64,000 bases of DNA from [Clostridium] celerecrescens 18A (lineage in GTDB: Bacteria > Bacillota > Clostridia > Lachnospirales > Lachnospiraceae), in assembly GCF_002797975.1 (NCBI RefSeq), contig NZ_PGET01000001.1, positions 3,286,001-3,350,000 of the forward strand. Direction: 5' to 3'. The notes below the pieces were generated by a model. It did no database searches. It was not told where the DNA came from and saw only the letters and a program-made list of their open reading frames with translations. Positions 25,347 to 34,677 of the stretch are shown one piece after another (the first letter of the stretch is position 1; every line of letters starts with the position of its first letter). Position numbers and translations under genes: made by a program.

Positions 25347-28319
25347 TTATCCGATGATCTCCAGCAGCTGGCTGAAAGCTGACAGCTTATAATCTGCTAA
25401 TAAAGATTTTACCGCATCTCCCACTGCCCCGCAATCCATTCCGCCAGATTTTGCTGCTATAAGTCCTGCCTCGGCGTCTTCTACTACAAGGCAGTTTTCC
25501 GCCTTACAGTTCAGCATTGCTGCTGCCTTTTGAAATACTTCCGGATGAGGCTTTGAATGAGTGATTGCATTTCCGTCAGAGACGGCATCAAAGAAATGTT
25601 CCAATCCCAACTGCTTTAAGATCAGTCCTGCGTTCTTGCTGGAGGAGCCGATCGCTAGTTTCAACCCCCGTTTTCTAAGCTCCATCAACGTATCCTTAGT
25701 TTCCTCCGACAAATCGGAAGGGGTCATACCTTCCAAGAGCTTTTTATAACCCTCATTTTTCTTTGTTAGATATCTTTCCTTATCTTCTTCCCTCATGACC
25801 TTATCATACCGTTCCAGTATGATATCAAAGCTCTCCTTCCGGCTGACACCCCGCAGCCGATTATTGATGATCTCATCAAAATAAATCCCCAACTCATCTG
25901 CCACCTCTTTCCATGCAAGATAGTGGTAATGATCGGTATGACAGATCACTCCGTCCAAATCAAAAATAACCGCTTCATAGGTTTTCTTTTCCACGTAAAC
26001 AGATGCTTCCGGTTCCACCCTGCTGCTTCTTCCAAAAACCATAAGTGACACCGGGCAGCTTCCGTTGTTTGCGATTGTAACGCCTTTCTTATCCACTGTA
26101 ACCGTCAGCTTCTGGCCCTTCCATACCAGAGGAAACCGAAGCTCATCCCAGGCCTTAGGCAGCTTGGGATTAAGCTCCAGGCCGCCACGGCGGATCCTCA
26201 GCCCTCCAAAGCCCATGACACAGCTTAACCAGATCCCTCCGATGGAGGCACTATGAATTCCTTCTTCCGATGATTTCATATTAGGTCCCATATCGATGGA
26301 GCATGCCGCCTGATGCATCTGATAGGCCATGTCCTCCATTCCGTAATCATTGGCTAAAACTGCATGAACGCAGCGGCTTAAGGATGAATCATGAAGGGTT
26401 TTATCTTCATAAAATATAAAGTTTTTTCTTTTTGTTTCCAAGGAAAATAAATCAGGCATCACAAAATCCAGCATGACCGTATCGGCCTGTTTGGAAACCA
26501 TCAGTTTCCCCATCTGCTCCATATTATAATCCTGGTGGATTCCCAGGACCTTTCCGGAGGCCTTATAAGGTGCCAGATCAATGGGTTCCAAGCTCATATA
26601 CTGATCGGTCTGAGGGACAATGCCATTTTCCCCAGGTACCGGTAAGTATAGCATTGCCCTCTTTTCTTTTAGACTCTGTTTTAACCGGCCAAAATGGAAC
26701 TTCTGGTCCAGCCGTTCTGAAACCTCCTTATTTTCCTTAGGCAAAGCTTCCATAATAAGCTCAGCCAGCTCCATATTATAATCCGCCATATAATTGGTAT
26801 AGGCATTATTATCCACATGCTCCTTATACTCATCCGGCCCGATCACATCAAGGATTTCATAACAGCCCTTTTTCTCGTTCCATTCCAGCCGGCTGGACCA
26901 GAAAAGAGCCGTATCCAAAATGATTTCATATCCATACCGGTCCATATAGTCCTGATCTCCGGAGGCCTGGTAATACTGCCATACCGCATAAGCCACATCT
27001 GCGCTGATATGATGCTCAATTAATCCTGTCAGGCACTTTTGCACCTTGCCCGTTACCACGTCGGTACCAAGATATAAGGGAGTCACCTCACCGTCATCGA
27101 TCCAGGCACACTCCCATGGATACATGGCCCCCTCCCATCCGTTTTCTGCTGCCTTTTTGCGGGCGCCATAGAGATTTCTGTAGCGATATTCCAGAAGGGT
27201 CCTGGCGGTTTGAGGGTCCGTAAGGGTAAAATAAGGCAGGATGAACATTTCCGTATCCCAAAAGGAATGACCCTTATAGCCTTCTCCTGTCAAAGCCTTT
27301 GCAGCGATCCCCACACGGTTGTCGTTCTTTTTCACCATGATATTCAGATGATACTGGGCAAAATGGAGGGCAAGCTGATCAAAATCATCTTTTCCCCGTA
27401 TGGTCACCTCATGATCTTTCCAAAATTCTTTCCACACCGCCTCTGACTCTACCAGAAGTCTGTCATATCCTTTATCAAATTCGATCCGTAAGCATTCCAT
27501 GCCGTCTGCTTTCAGACGTTCCAGAGTACCGGAGTGTTCTTCCTTTTCATAGGCCAGATCCCTGGAGGAATGAAAACAGGATATCTTTTCCAAGCGGATG
27601 GTTTCACCGGCCTCTGCTATCACGGACCAGCGCAGATCCATATTTCTTCTTCCCATAACCGGGAGAGGCTTTTCCTCCCGGCTTATCCTGCAGGCACTGT
27701 GGACTGCCGCCAGCACCCGGGATTCGGTCGTTTCCGCCAGATACTGCATGGTTACGCCGTCATAGATCCTGCGCCTTAAATTCTCAAAATGCATGGCCCC
27801 ATGGTTTGTCACATCCCCATGAATTCCAGTTTCAATCTCCAGCTGCGCGCTTCCGTCACAGGACAGCTCCAGATATTCCCCTGTAATATGATCATTCTTC
27901 AAGGATACAAACCGTTTAAAAACAGCCGTTACCAGAGTTTTTGATGGACATTCCCACACAACCTTTCTGGTGGTTTCTCCGTTCTTTAAGTTCATGATCC
28001 TGGAATACTCCATGACCTTGCCTGACTGCAGGTTCAGACGGTATCCGTCAACAAAGATATCCATAGCAGTTACATCCGGAAGATTGGGAAGTTCTGTCAC
28101 CTCTTCGTCTCCCGCTTTATTAAAGGTTCCGGTGATGAACGTGTTCCTCACCTCTTCCACATACCGCTCTTCCAGAGCATTTCGCATCCCTATGTAACCA
28201 TTTCCCTGGGCAAAAACCGCTTCGTATTTTCCCAGGTTCCGGGCATCAAATTCCGTTTCCTCAATCAGCCAGTTTTTCAAATCTCCCTGACCCTTCAAAA
28301 AATTCATAGTGTTAATCAT
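25347..28319 (-). CDS. GH65 glycoside phosphorylase fused to beta-phosphoglucomutase
   Basis: 990 aa, about 220 longer than a normal GH65 enzyme. Residues 1-770 are GH65: N-terminal beta-sandwich, (alpha/alpha)6 barrel with HSFWDTEMFILPYF (351-364), catalytic acid E497 in VIGPDEYKEHVDNNAYTN, and the phosphate-site K610-Q611 pair (MVSKQADT) that marks phosphorylases. From about residue 781 a HAD domain of the beta-phosphoglucomutase type begins: FDLDGVICHTD (D787 nucleophile, D789 acid/base), GSSSKNAG, SKPHPEVF and VVEDAEAG. The phosphorylase would split an alpha-glucobiose with phosphate to beta-glucose-1-phosphate and glucose; the fused mutase would turn that into glucose-6-phosphate. The disaccharide (maltose, kojibiose, nigerose or trehalose) cannot be read from the sequence. 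Start has AGGAG; 17 bases after the permease gene. Confidence 0.93.
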   Translation of the reverse strand: MINTMNFLKGQGDLKNWLIEETEFDARNLGKYEAVFAQGNGYIGMRNALEERYVEEVRNTFITGTFNKAGDEEVTELPNLPDVTAMDIFVDGYRLNLQSGKVMEYSRIMNLKNGETTRKVVWECPSKTLVTAVFKRFVSLKNDHITGEYLELSCDGSAQLEIETGIHGDVTNHGAMHFENLRRRIYDGVTMQYLAETTESRVLAAVHSACRISREEKPLPVMGRRNMDLRWSVIAEAGETIRLEKISCFHSSRDLAYEKEEHSGTLERLKADGMECLRIEFDKGYDRLLVESEAVWKEFWKDHEVTIRGKDDFDQLALHFAQYHLNIMVKKNDNRVGIAAKALTGEGYKGHSFWDTEMFILPYFTLTDPQTARTLLEYRYRNLYGARKKAAENGWEGAMYPWECAWIDDGEVTPLYLGTDVVTGKVQKCLTGLIEHHISADVAYAVWQYYQASGDQDYMDRYGYEIILDTALFWSSRLEWNEKKGCYEILDVIGPDEYKEHVDNNAYTNYMADYNMELAELIMEALPKENKEVSERLDQKFHFGRLKQSLKEKRAMLYLPVPGENGIVPQTDQYMSLEPIDLAPYKASGKVLGIHQDYNMEQMGKLMVSKQADTVMLDFVMPDLFSLETKRKNFIFYEDKTLHDSSLSRCVHAVLANDYGMEDMAYQMHQAACSIDMGPNMKSSEEGIHSASIGGIWLSCVMGFGGLRIRRGGLELNPKLPKAWDELRFPLVWKGQKLTVTVDKKGVTIANNGSCPVSLMVFGRSSRVEPEASVYVEKKTYEAVIFDLDGVICHTDHYHYLAWKEVADELGIYFDEIINNRLRGVSRKESFDIILERYDKVMREEDKERYLTKKNEGYKKLLEGMTPSDLSEETKDTLMELRKRGLKLAIGSSSKNAGLILKQLGLEHFFDAVSDGNAITHSKPHPEVFQKAAAMLNCKAENCLVVEDAEAGLIAAKSGGMDCGAVGDAVKSLLADYKLSAFSQLLEIIG

Positions 28320-28336
28320 TATGCTCTCCTATATTG

Positions 28337-29161
28337 TCAGCCTTTTACTCCTGATGCCGCAACGCTGGCCTGCACCTGCTCCTGGGCCAGCGCATATAAA
28401 ATAATGCCCGGAAGCACGACAAGGGTCAAAGCAGCAAACAGCTTTGTGTAGTCATATGAAAATGATTCGGTAAAAAATTGCAGCGCCACCGGCAGTGTCC
28501 TGTTCTTATTGGAAGAGGTCAGCAGGGAAGCGTAAAAAAATTCATTCCAGTTATTCAAAAACATAAGGATCCCGGCCGTAGCAAGCCCTCCTTTTGCCAG
28601 AGGAAGATTGATCTGGAAAAATACCCGGAGAAATCCTGCCCCTTCCAGCCTGGCCGCCTCATCTAAGGATGATGGAATGGACATAAAGGTGGATTTTAAG
28701 ATAAACACGGACATTGCAAGCCCCATGGATAAGTAAACCACCGCCAGACCCCAGATGTTGTCATACAGATTTATCTTCATGATCAGGGAGAAGATGGGCT
28801 GTGCCTTGGAATGGGAAGGGACCAGAAGGGTAATGGTAAACAAGGCAAAAATCAAGGATTTTCCCGGAAAACGGTACTTTCCGATCACATAAGCGCCCAT
28901 GGCAAAGAACAGCAGAGACAGGAGCGTTGAGGTAATGCAGACCAGAAAGGAATTGACCGCGTACCGTAGAAAATCATATTTCTCAAATAAGTATATATAT
29001 GGTTCAAAACTTATGGAAGTCGGCAATGTAAATGGATTTCCAAGAATCTGGGCATTTGTTTTAAAGGATGACATGATCACCCAGAGGATCGGAAAGACCG
29101 ATATGATCACGGTAAATATCATAAGAAAATACATAAAAAACACAGTAATTTTTTTCTTCAT
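28337..29161 (-). CDS. CUT1 sugar ABC transporter permease (MalG type)
   Basis: 274 aa with six predicted membrane segments. The cytoplasmic EAA loop reads EAARLEGAGFLRVFFQINLPL, which docks the ATPase. The C-terminus AASGVKG is typical of MalG-like permeases. AGGAGGAGG lies before the ATG. It pairs with the MalF-type permease just upstream (12-base gap). The operon has no ATPase gene; such systems in Firmicutes normally share a MsmX/MsmK-type ATPase encoded elsewhere. Confidence 0.93.
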   Translation of the reverse strand: MKKKITVFFMYFLMIFTVIISVFPILWVIMSSFKTNAQILGNPFTLPTSISFEPYIYLFEKYDFLRYAVNSFLVCITSTLLSLLFFAMGAYVIGKYRFPGKSLIFALFTITLLVPSHSKAQPIFSLIMKINLYDNIWGLAVVYLSMGLAMSVFILKSTFMSIPSSLDEAARLEGAGFLRVFFQINLPLAKGGLATAGILMFLNNWNEFFYASLLTSSNKNRTLPVALQFFTESFSYDYTKLFAALTLVVLPGIILYALAQEQVQASVAASGVKG

Positions 29162-29173
29162 TTTTCCCTCCTC

Positions 29174-30070
29174 CTAATAGATGCTGTCATTCATACGGAA
29201 TGTAATATTGACGGCTGCCAGAATAATTAGGCCCAAAGCAAACATGACCATACCGTTGGCATTGGCGTATCCGTATTTCATATCAGATATGGAATTGACC
29301 AGAATTAACGGTATATTCATGGTATCGTCCCCAGGGCCGCCTGCGGTCGTCAGCCTGATCTGCTCATACATGGCGATCCTGGAAGTAATGGAACAGATCA
29401 CTCCAGTTCCAATGGCATTTCTGCAAAGCGGAAGCATGATATGACGGGTCAGCTGCCACGGGGATGCCCCGTCGACCCTGGCGGCTTCCACCACTTCCTC
29501 CGGAACCGCCATCAAATCATTTAATACCACCAGGGTCACAATCACCGCATAAAAAATCCAGGTGCACGTAACTGCCCAGAATGCATATGGTGACTGAAAG
29601 AACCATTGGACATGAAAATCCGGAGAAAATCTTCGGATCAGGTTATTTAAAATACCCATATCGTCATTGAAGATAAATTTATATATCATGGCCCAGGCAG
29701 CCGCTGAGATCACGTTAGGCACCATAAAAATCACCCTGGTGAATTTCCAGCCTTTGGGCTTTGCATACAGAACAAATGCCATCAGCACGCCGAATCCCAC
29801 ATGAAGAGTGGCTGCAATCACGGACCAGGCAAGAAGGTTTTTCAAAGATATGAGGAAGGTTTTGGAATGAAAAAGATCGATGTAATTTTTGAGCCCAATG
29901 AATACCGGTTTGTTAAAGCCATCCCACTTGGTAAAGGATGTGGCGATTACTGTAAGAATTGGTGATAAGTAAAACAGTAAAAATATCAGGAGGGAGGGCA
30001 GCAAAAATAAGTAGCACCACTTATAATTCCTTCTCTCCAAAACAGTGGAATTTGATTTTCCTGCTTTCAT
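29174..30070 (-). CDS. CUT1 sugar ABC transporter permease (MalF type)
   Basis: 298 aa, N-terminal membrane segment (YLFLLPSLLIFLLFYLSP) and five further segments. The EAA loop is EAARVDGASPWQLTRHIMLPL, followed by the conserved TTAGGPGDDT stretch. Ribosome-binding site GAGGGG. It forms the membrane channel with the neighbouring MalG-type protein. Confidence 0.93.
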   Translation of the reverse strand: MKAGKSNSTVLERRNYKWCYLFLLPSLLIFLLFYLSPILTVIATSFTKWDGFNKPVFIGLKNYIDLFHSKTFLISLKNLLAWSVIAATLHVGFGVLMAFVLYAKPKGWKFTRVIFMVPNVISAAAWAMIYKFIFNDDMGILNNLIRRFSPDFHVQWFFQSPYAFWAVTCTWIFYAVIVTLVVLNDLMAVPEEVVEAARVDGASPWQLTRHIMLPLCRNAIGTGVICSITSRIAMYEQIRLTTAGGPGDDTMNIPLILVNSISDMKYGYANANGMVMFALGLIILAAVNITFRMNDSIY

Positions 30071-30157
30071 TTTCTTCCCCTCTTTCTAAAAAACACTGCT
30101 GCAATACACCTGTTTTCACAGGCTTTTGCAACAGTATTTAATTCCCATGTACGATGT

Positions 30158-31516
30158 TTAGTTTTTCGCTTCTTCCGCCTTCTGAGTCAACTGGCTGCAA
30201 AATTCCTCCGGTGTAAGGGTTCCATCTGCCAGCTTAGGAAGCAGCTTTCCAAATTCCGTATCAGCAACAGAAGCTGGCATCACATCGAAAATAGATGCGG
30301 TATATCTGGTATTTTCATCCATGCTCCCGGCAAGCTGGGATAAGATGCGGTTTTCTGCCTGTTTCTTTAAAAATTCGTCGCTGTAATCAAGCTTCGGAGC
30401 CACTCCGCCTTCGGTCAGTACCAGCTGCTCGATTTCTTCCTTGGAATCACGGAAAGCAAAGAAAGCTTTTGCCAGTTCTTTTTCCTCATCAGAAGCGGTA
30501 TTTGCGATCCAGAATTCACCGAATACTCTTGGATTTGCAATAGCAAAGTTTCCTGGATAAATATCTGAAGTTACTTCCTCACCCGTAAATCCATTTGACC
30601 ACTTGTCTGCTGATTCTTCATCAAAATCAGAGGCCATCCAGGAACCGTTGCATATAAGGGCAGCACTCTTGCTCATAAATGCATTGGCTGCATCTGCGTA
30701 AGCTGCGCCAATAGTATTGGCTGATGCATTGCTCTGAAGGAGTTTCTGCAGAATGGATATAGCGGAAACGATCTTTGCATCGTTGTAATCATACAGTTTA
30801 TCATCCACGTACTGAGCCAGATACGTCTCTCCCCCCTCCTGATTGGCAATAAGGGCCGTAAGGAGAAGTCCTGATGTCCAGGCGTTTTCCGCAGTCTGGA
30901 ATGCAAACTTATTATCTCCGATGCTTTCCATGAACTCGTCAAGTTTCATATCCTTAACGGCTTTTTCCGGCTTATACATGGTATTGTTATAATACAGCCC
31001 TACAGGCTTTAACACGGAAAGAGGCTTGCAGATGAGTTTTCCGTCTGCGGTGCAGTAATCCATGGAGTCATCAATCCAGTTATTCTTTACCTCCGGGTTA
31101 GCATTTGCAAATTCGCTTAAGTCATATGCCATGCCATTGGCTAGAACAACGCTCTTAAACCACTGAAGATCGATACCACCTGAGCCAGGTGCGTGGACAA
31201 TAGCTGGAAGCTTATTCTGCTGGGCCAATTGCTTAATCTTTTCCGCATACTGGGCCTGAGGAACCTCCTCGATCACAATCTTATACTTGCCTGCGTACTT
31301 CTGATTAAACCGCTCTATTTCAGGAAGGAAAAACACAGCACCTACATTTTCACCTGCCAGATAGGTTGGAAAAGTCATCTGTATTTCCTTACCCGATGCA
31401 TTTTCAGAATTGCCTGCCCCTGGTGCCGTTGTCTTACTGTTCCCACCGGAACAGCCGCTGATCACCGTTGCTGCAGCCATAACAGCTGCCATAATCCCCG
31501 CCAATTTTCTTTTCAT
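30158..31516 (-). CDS. Sugar-binding lipoprotein of the CUT1 transporter
   Basis: 452 aa. Lipobox ATVISGC with lipidated C22, then a serine/asparagine-rich linker and a family 1 solute-binding fold (QMTFPTYLAGENVGAVFFLPEIERFNQKY). AGGAGG lies before the start. It begins 22 bases after the lacI stop, so both share one transcript. An 87-base gap separates it from the MalF-type permease, a common place for differential expression. Ligand likely an alpha-gluco-oligosaccharide, judged from the enzymes in the operon. Confidence 0.92.
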   Translation of the reverse strand: MKRKLAGIMAAVMAAATVISGCSGGNSKTTAPGAGNSENASGKEIQMTFPTYLAGENVGAVFFLPEIERFNQKYAGKYKIVIEEVPQAQYAEKIKQLAQQNKLPAIVHAPGSGGIDLQWFKSVVLANGMAYDLSEFANANPEVKNNWIDDSMDYCTADGKLICKPLSVLKPVGLYYNNTMYKPEKAVKDMKLDEFMESIGDNKFAFQTAENAWTSGLLLTALIANQEGGETYLAQYVDDKLYDYNDAKIVSAISILQKLLQSNASANTIGAAYADAANAFMSKSAALICNGSWMASDFDEESADKWSNGFTGEEVTSDIYPGNFAIANPRVFGEFWIANTASDEEKELAKAFFAFRDSKEEIEQLVLTEGGVAPKLDYSDEFLKKQAENRILSQLAGSMDENTRYTASIFDVMPASVADTEFGKLLPKLADGTLTPEEFCSQLTQKAEEAKN

Positions 31517-31538
31517 AAATTTCCTCCTTAATATTTTT

Positions 31539-32558
31539 TTACAATTGCTTCACACTCTTGCCTTCTTCAAGAAAATATTTCGTCATATGAACTCTGGAAT
31601 ACTTTTCGTCATTTACCATTTTCATGAGAAGCTTTGCCGCATCGTAGCCTTTTTGCCACATGTTCTGGTTGATGCGGGTGATAAAAGGATCAATGTATTT
31701 CATAAAGTAGTTGCCGTCATAACCGGTAATGGAAAAATCTTCTGGGCTCTGATATCCCAGCTCCTGAACTGCTCTTAAAACTCCTATGGCCGTTAAATCG
31801 CTCATGCAGACAAACGCAGTCCCAGCCTCCTCTTTATATTCCTTCAGCAGTTTCTTTGTTCCTTCATACGCTTTTTGTTCCATAAAGTCCGTATAGATCA
31901 CTTTGCAGCTTTTGGGATCAATGCCGTTCTTTTCAAGGGCATCTAAGTAACCCTGTTGACGTCTGATGGAAACATCGGACTTTTTCCGCCCATAAACAAG
32001 AATCAGTTTCCGGTGTCCACGATCGATCACGTACTGGGTGACCTGCTCAAACGCCTTTCTGTCATCTGTCATAACTGCTGATGTGCATGCTCCGTCCAGC
32101 TGGATATCAATGGACACACAGGGCAGGGCAGAGTGAGGCAGGCTTTTTACCATAGGATCCGTTATCCTGAGTCCCATAATTACGGCTCCTGATAATGAAT
32201 ATTCTCTGCAAAATGTGTCAAAATCCTTTTTTTCCTGTTCTTCCTTTCCAATGGAATACATGGCCAGATTGATCTCATGCTTCATCATGTAGGTATAAGC
32301 TCCCTGGATAACATTCATCATGAACTCGTTAGACTGGGCCTCTTCCAAAAGTCCGCAGATAAGTAAAGCCACATTCTTTTTGTTCTTTGAAGACAGATTT
32401 TTGGCACTGGTATTGGGGACATATCCAAGTCTTTCCGCTGCCTCCACCACGCGCGCCCTGGTTTTGGCCGATACATCACTGTATCCGTTTAATGCTCTTG
32501 ATACAGTACTTACTGATAATCCCGTTTCCTGTGCCACGTCATAAATTGATTTTGCCAT
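31539..32558 (-). CDS. LacI-family transcriptional regulator of the alpha-glucoside operon
   Basis: 339 aa from MAKSIYDVAQ, with GAGGTG four bases upstream. The helix-turn-helix is IYDVAQETGLSVSTVSRALN (residues 5-24), with hinge-helix residues VVEAAERLGYVPN and a periplasmic-binding-like effector domain. It is the first gene of its own operon. Two palindromes of the LacI/GalR type lie between its promoter and start codon, so it probably represses itself and the transporter/enzyme genes until the sugar binds. Effector unknown, probably an alpha-glucoside. Confidence 0.93.
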   Translation of the reverse strand: MAKSIYDVAQETGLSVSTVSRALNGYSDVSAKTRARVVEAAERLGYVPNTSAKNLSSKNKKNVALLICGLLEEAQSNEFMMNVIQGAYTYMMKHEINLAMYSIGKEEQEKKDFDTFCREYSLSGAVIMGLRITDPMVKSLPHSALPCVSIDIQLDGACTSAVMTDDRKAFEQVTQYVIDRGHRKLILVYGRKKSDVSIRRQQGYLDALEKNGIDPKSCKVIYTDFMEQKAYEGTKKLLKEYKEEAGTAFVCMSDLTAIGVLRAVQELGYQSPEDFSITGYDGNYFMKYIDPFITRINQNMWQKGYDAAKLLMKMVNDEKYSRVHMTKYFLEEGKSVKQL

Positions 32559-32575
32559 TCTACACCTCGTTTTTT

Positions 32576-32591
32576 CCAAAAACGTTTTTGG
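32576..32591. promoter_or_regulatory. LacI-type operator O2
   Basis: Perfect 16-bp palindrome CCAAAAACGTTTTTGG centred on CG, 17 bases upstream of the lacI start. LacI/GalR-family sites are centred on such a CG step. Confidence 0.75.
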
Positions 32592-32646
32592 TCTTTGGTT
32601 TTTTTTAACACTTCATTTTAGAAGTGTTGCATGAAATACCTATCTA

Positions 32647-32660
32647 CGAAAACGTTTTTG
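32647..32660. promoter_or_regulatory. LacI-type operator O1
   Basis: CGAAAACGTTTTTG, centre ACGT shared with O2 and 70 bp away from it. It begins at the predicted transcription start, where repressor binding would block RNA polymerase. Confidence 0.7.
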
Positions 32661-32668
32661 ATGATTAC

Positions 32669-32697
32669 AAAATAACATTTTCTTAGGCCTGTGTCAA
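32669..32697 (-). promoter_or_regulatory. Sigma-A promoter of the lacI-transporter-glucosidase operon
   Basis: Minus strand TTGACA, 17 bases, TATTTT. Predicted start near 32662, at the edge of operator O1. Confidence 0.75.
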
Positions 32698-32810
32698 TAT
32701 ATTTTATTTTGTTTGTTATAAATGTCTAATAATTATCGCTAATTTTATGCACATTGTCCTCCAGGTTTTATTTGAGAAGGATGTTCTCATTTCTTCCACA
32801 TGAATGGGAT

Positions 32811-33644
32811 CTATTCTTTTCTGTTACGAGAGATATAAAAGAAAAGTACTATGAGAAATGATAGGGTTTGTGCAATGGTAATGCGGACAGTCAGTAGTTC
32901 ATCCACGCCGGAAGTTGTGACTACGTGCAGCAGATTGGACGTGGTGTTATTCACAAAATGAGCTGCCATTCCTGCCCACAGGGAACCTGTAAGCTTATAA
33001 AGCATACAGTACTGAATTCCAAGCAAAGTACTGGTGACGACCAGAATCAGGCCGGCTATAAATGCACCTGCCACGGACTGGTTGCCGTCTATTACATTTC
33101 TTAAGGGCTGCTTGATATGCCAGACTCCAAAGAGAACGGAAGACAGAATACATGCGGCAGGAAAGGAATGCTTTTCTTCTGCCAGCCGGACAAACAGTCC
33201 CCGGAAAACTCCCTCTTCCATTATCACATTGATCATATTTCCTGCGATACAGATCATGATAAACAGAATGCTGCTTTGCATCCCCCGGTTTCCTAAAACG
33301 GAATAGCTGGTTACGTAAAACTTAAGTCCCGAAAAATTGTCTGTTGATGATTGAATCAGTATTTCAATTCCATAGCCTAAAGTAAAAACAACGGCGCCAA
33401 GCAATGCTCCTAATAAAATATTTCGCAGCGCCTTTACAGGAGAAAAACCTACTTCTGTCCATGAATACCGGAATAGTGGAATGGATACCCCCAGCAGTAG
33501 AATGCCGGCCAGTTTATGTATAAATGCTTCGCCGATCATTGTCTGGTCGGTACGGAGTATGAAATATTCTATTGTCCGGAATGCAAAGCAAATGGCATAG
33601 AGCATAAGAATGATTGGAATAGGGTTTCGTTTATAATCCAGCAT
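32811..33644 (-). CDS. CPBP-family intramembrane metalloprotease (CAAX/Abi)
   Basis: 277 aa with seven to eight predicted membrane segments. The three CPBP motifs are present: E143-E144-x3-R148 (MEEGVFRG), F172-x3-H176 (FGVWHIK) and H229-x3-N233 (HFVNN), the metal ligands and active-site residues. Start ATG has GAGAGG eight bases upstream. In bacteria this family includes bacteriocin-immunity proteins and possible prenyl-protein proteases; nothing near it suggests a bacteriocin, so the substrate is unknown. The 204 bases upstream of the start (33645-33848) show no gene. Confidence 0.88.
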   Translation of the reverse strand: MLDYKRNPIPIILMLYAICFAFRTIEYFILRTDQTMIGEAFIHKLAGILLLGVSIPLFRYSWTEVGFSPVKALRNILLGALLGAVVFTLGYGIEILIQSSTDNFSGLKFYVTSYSVLGNRGMQSSILFIMICIAGNMINVIMEEGVFRGLFVRLAEEKHSFPAACILSSVLFGVWHIKQPLRNVIDGNQSVAGAFIAGLILVVTSTLLGIQYCMLYKLTGSLWAGMAAHFVNNTTSNLLHVVTTSGVDELLTVRITIAQTLSFLIVLFFYISRNRKE

Positions 33645-33848
33645 AGGGTTACCTCTCTGACTGTTGTTTATGAAGTTGAAAATTTCCGCTGCCGCTGATT
33701 CATTGGATCATCTTCTGATGAATTCCATGGAAGACACAATTATCTGCTATACAGGCAATTTTATCATAGTATATGAATATTTTCCAGCATCTTTCGATGG
33801 CTTCCATAATTTTAGACGGGGCCGGATTGCCTGGCTCCCGTCTTCTTT

Positions 33849-34676
33849 TCAGACAATATGCAGGGCACCTTTTTCATCAGTGCTCAGATTCATTTCTCCT
33901 TCAAACATGCTTCCGTCTTCCGTAACCCGGTATAGCTCTTCTTTCCAAATGATCCACTGGTTTTCTGCCATAGAACCGTTGTTATTTAGATAATACCATT
34001 TGCCATCTGACCCGGTTTTCCATGTATCTTTTACCATAAATCCGGCACCATCGAACCAGTACCAGTTTTCTCCGTCCTTATACCAATCGTTTGTAACATA
34101 ATTTCCGGTATTCCCTAAGTAGAATCTCCAGCCATCCTCTTCTTCAATCCATCCGGATTTATGCTGCTCTTCTGCCAGTGCTTCTTTAAAACTATCCCAG
34201 GTATGTTTGGTATGATTGTATACATAAGGATTGGGACAGATTTTTCCCGTTACATCATAATGGCGGATAACATGATCCGCCGGAACGTTGTACTGTTTCA
34301 TCAGTTCTTTTGTCAGCTGAGCAGCGGCTTCTACTGTTGCATCTTCAAAATACCAGTCTCTGCTTGTATCTGACTGACTTCCATTGTTCCTGACACAGAG
34401 CTCTATTCCCAGGCTGTTGCTGTTGCGGCATTCCGGATGGGTATATGTTTTTGCTCCGCAATGCCATGCAATATCTATGTCTTCAACGGATTGCCATATT
34501 TCTCCGCTGAATCCGACAAAATAATGGGCGCTGGCTCCAATGTATTGGGAGGCGTAATATTTACAGTTTGCTTCTGCTCCTCCGAGAGCTCCTACATAGT
34601 GAATTACAATATATTTTATCCGGTCAATCTGACCGTTGCTATAATTGTATGGTGTCAATAGTTTTTGAACTTCCAT
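33849..34676 (-). CDS. N-acetylmuramoyl-L-alanine amidase with cell-wall-binding repeats
   Basis: 275 aa. Residues 1-165 are an Amidase_2 domain with zinc ligands H26 (IVIHYVG), H139 (VIRHYDVTGK) and C147 (ICPNP). The C-terminal third is three to four choline-binding-type repeats (DGWRFYLGNTGNYVTNDW, GENWYWFDGAGFMVKDTW, GKWYYLNNNGSMAENQW). No signal peptide is visible, which is typical of phage or phage-derived endolysins and of autolysins released by lysis. AAGGAA before the start. It cuts the amide bond between MurNAc and L-Ala. Its repeats resemble the adhesin anchors at 1200-13635. A 51-codon ORF lies immediately upstream. Confidence 0.9.
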   Translation of the reverse strand: MEVQKLLTPYNYSNGQIDRIKYIVIHYVGALGGAEANCKYYASQYIGASAHYFVGFSGEIWQSVEDIDIAWHCGAKTYTHPECRNSNSLGIELCVRNNGSQSDTSRDWYFEDATVEAAAQLTKELMKQYNVPADHVIRHYDVTGKICPNPYVYNHTKHTWDSFKEALAEEQHKSGWIEEEDGWRFYLGNTGNYVTNDWYKDGENWYWFDGAGFMVKDTWKTGSDGKWYYLNNNGSMAENQWIIWKEELYRVTEDGSMFEGEMNLSTDEKGALHIV

Positions 34677-34677
34677 A

